DNA of 64,000 nt from Streptomyces sp. NBC_00377 (GTDB lineage: Bacteria; Actinomycetota; Actinomycetes; Streptomycetales; Streptomycetaceae), in assembly GCF_036075115.1 (NCBI RefSeq), contig NZ_CP107958.1:2480001-2544000 (forward strand), in the 5' to 3' direction. The translations under genes and the position numbers were made by a program. Shown piece by piece: positions 63,475-64,000 of the stretch (position 1 is the stretch's first letter; every line of letters starts with the position of its first letter). The notes beneath the pieces were generated by a model. That model did not search any database. It had not been told where the DNA came from and was given only the letters and a program-made list of their open reading frames with translations.

Positions 63475-64000
63475 CTGGGGCGGCAATGTCGCCGCACGCC
63501 CCGCGCGGGAGGTCACGCCCGCCTCCGTCGACGAACTGGCCGAGGCGGTGCGGCGGGCCGCCGAGGACGGGCTGAGGGTGAAGGCCGTCGGCACCGGCCA
63601 CTCCTTCACGTCGATCGCGGCGACCGACGGCGTGTTGATCCGCCCGCAGCTCCTGACCGGCATCCGCAACATCGATCGCGACAACATGACCGTCACGGTC
63701 GAGGCCGGAACGCCGCTCAAGAGACTCAACCTGGCGCTCGCGCGCGAGGGTCTGTCGCTCACGAACATGGGCGACATCATGGAGCAGACCGTCTCCGGGG
63801 CCACCAGCACCGGCACGCACGGCACCGGCCGTGAGTCGGCCTCGATCGCGGCTCAGATCAAGGGCCTGGAGCTGGTCACCGCCGACGGCTCGGTGCTCGT
63901 CTGCACCGAGAAGGAGAATCCCGAGGTCTTCGCGGCCGCCCGGATCGGCCTGGGCGCCCTCGGCATCGTCACCGCGATCACCTTCGCCGTCGAGCCGGTC
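63434..64000 (+). CDS. FAD-linked D-arabinono-1,4-lactone oxidase family protein, 5' part
   Basis: An open frame from TTG 63434 (GGGGAGG at 63422-63428) to the window edge, 189 residues seen. WRNWGGNVAARPAREVTPAS, VKAVGTGHSFTSIAATDGVL and TSTGTHGTGRESASIAAQIK are the FAD (PCMH-type) domain of ALO/gulonolactone oxidase-like enzymes. The GTGHS His is a probable covalent-flavin or FAD contact. Its start overlaps the MFS gene by 41 bases in another frame. The catalytic C-terminal domain lies beyond 64000. Confidence 0.87.
   Translation, partial: MSSTTSGKNATWRNWGGNVAARPAREVTPASVDELAEAVRRAAEDGLRVKAVGTGHSFTSIAATDGVLIRPQLLTGIRNIDRDNMTVTVEAGTPLKRLNLALAREGLSLTNMGDIMEQTVSGATSTGTHGTGRESASIAAQIKGLELVTADGSVLVCTEKENPEVFAAARIGLGALGIVTAITFAVEPV

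Overview
High G+C, the gene repertoire and conserved gene order place this window in a Streptomyces (or close actinomycete) chromosome. Support comes from near-canonical cutR/cutS, a kdpDE pair, C-terminally Cys-rich ferrochelatase, DUF3159/DUF3710/DUF3093/DUF4193 proteins, and an order around 41.5-61 kb that matches the Rv2689c-Rv2701c region of Mycobacterium tuberculosis as I remember it. No rRNA, tRNA or CRISPR array was seen.

The window has two halves. Positions 1 to about 41.4 kb are accessory: oxidoreductases, alpha/beta hydrolases, short-chain dehydrogenases, MFS pumps, regulators, IS remnants and several scrambled pseudogenes. Positions 41.5-64 kb are conserved core: an RNA (uracil-5-)methyltransferase, a KimA-like potassium permease divergent from two TrkA-type RCK proteins, DUF3159 and OB-fold genes, kdpDE, a secreted alginate lyase-like protein, DUF3710, dut, a thioesterase, DUF3093, DUF4193, cutRS, an inositol monophosphatase, ferrochelatase, an MFS transporter and the start of an FAD-linked sugar-lactone oxidase.

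The most interesting signal is in the first 30 kb. Nine near-palindromic 18-bp sites of the form GGGGA-N8-TCCCC lie upstream of nearly every transcription unit: hydrolase/flavodoxin/DJ-1 operon, quinone oxidoreductase, aldo/keto reductase, a PaoABC-like periplasmic aldehyde oxidoreductase operon, an MFS/SDR/cupin operon, a Zn-alcohol dehydrogenase operon, and all four genes for paralogous XRE/MmyB-like (MLTR_LBD) regulators. I infer a locally built electrophile/aldehyde/quinone detoxification regulon controlled by these regulators.

The second signal is structural. Degenerate copies of the 3' end of the core methyltransferase gene (41.5 kb), each preceded by a 39-bp dispersed repeat, occur at about 16.8-17.2, 31.3-31.5 and 41.3-41.5 kb. 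They divide the accessory half into blocks (<16.8, 17.2-31.3, 31.3-41.3 kb), as expected if islands accreted one after another at this gene end. The regulon fills the first two blocks. The third holds IS5, ISL3 and IS701 remnants, a MerR regulator with a perfect palindromic operator, SigJ, and short-chain dehydrogenases.
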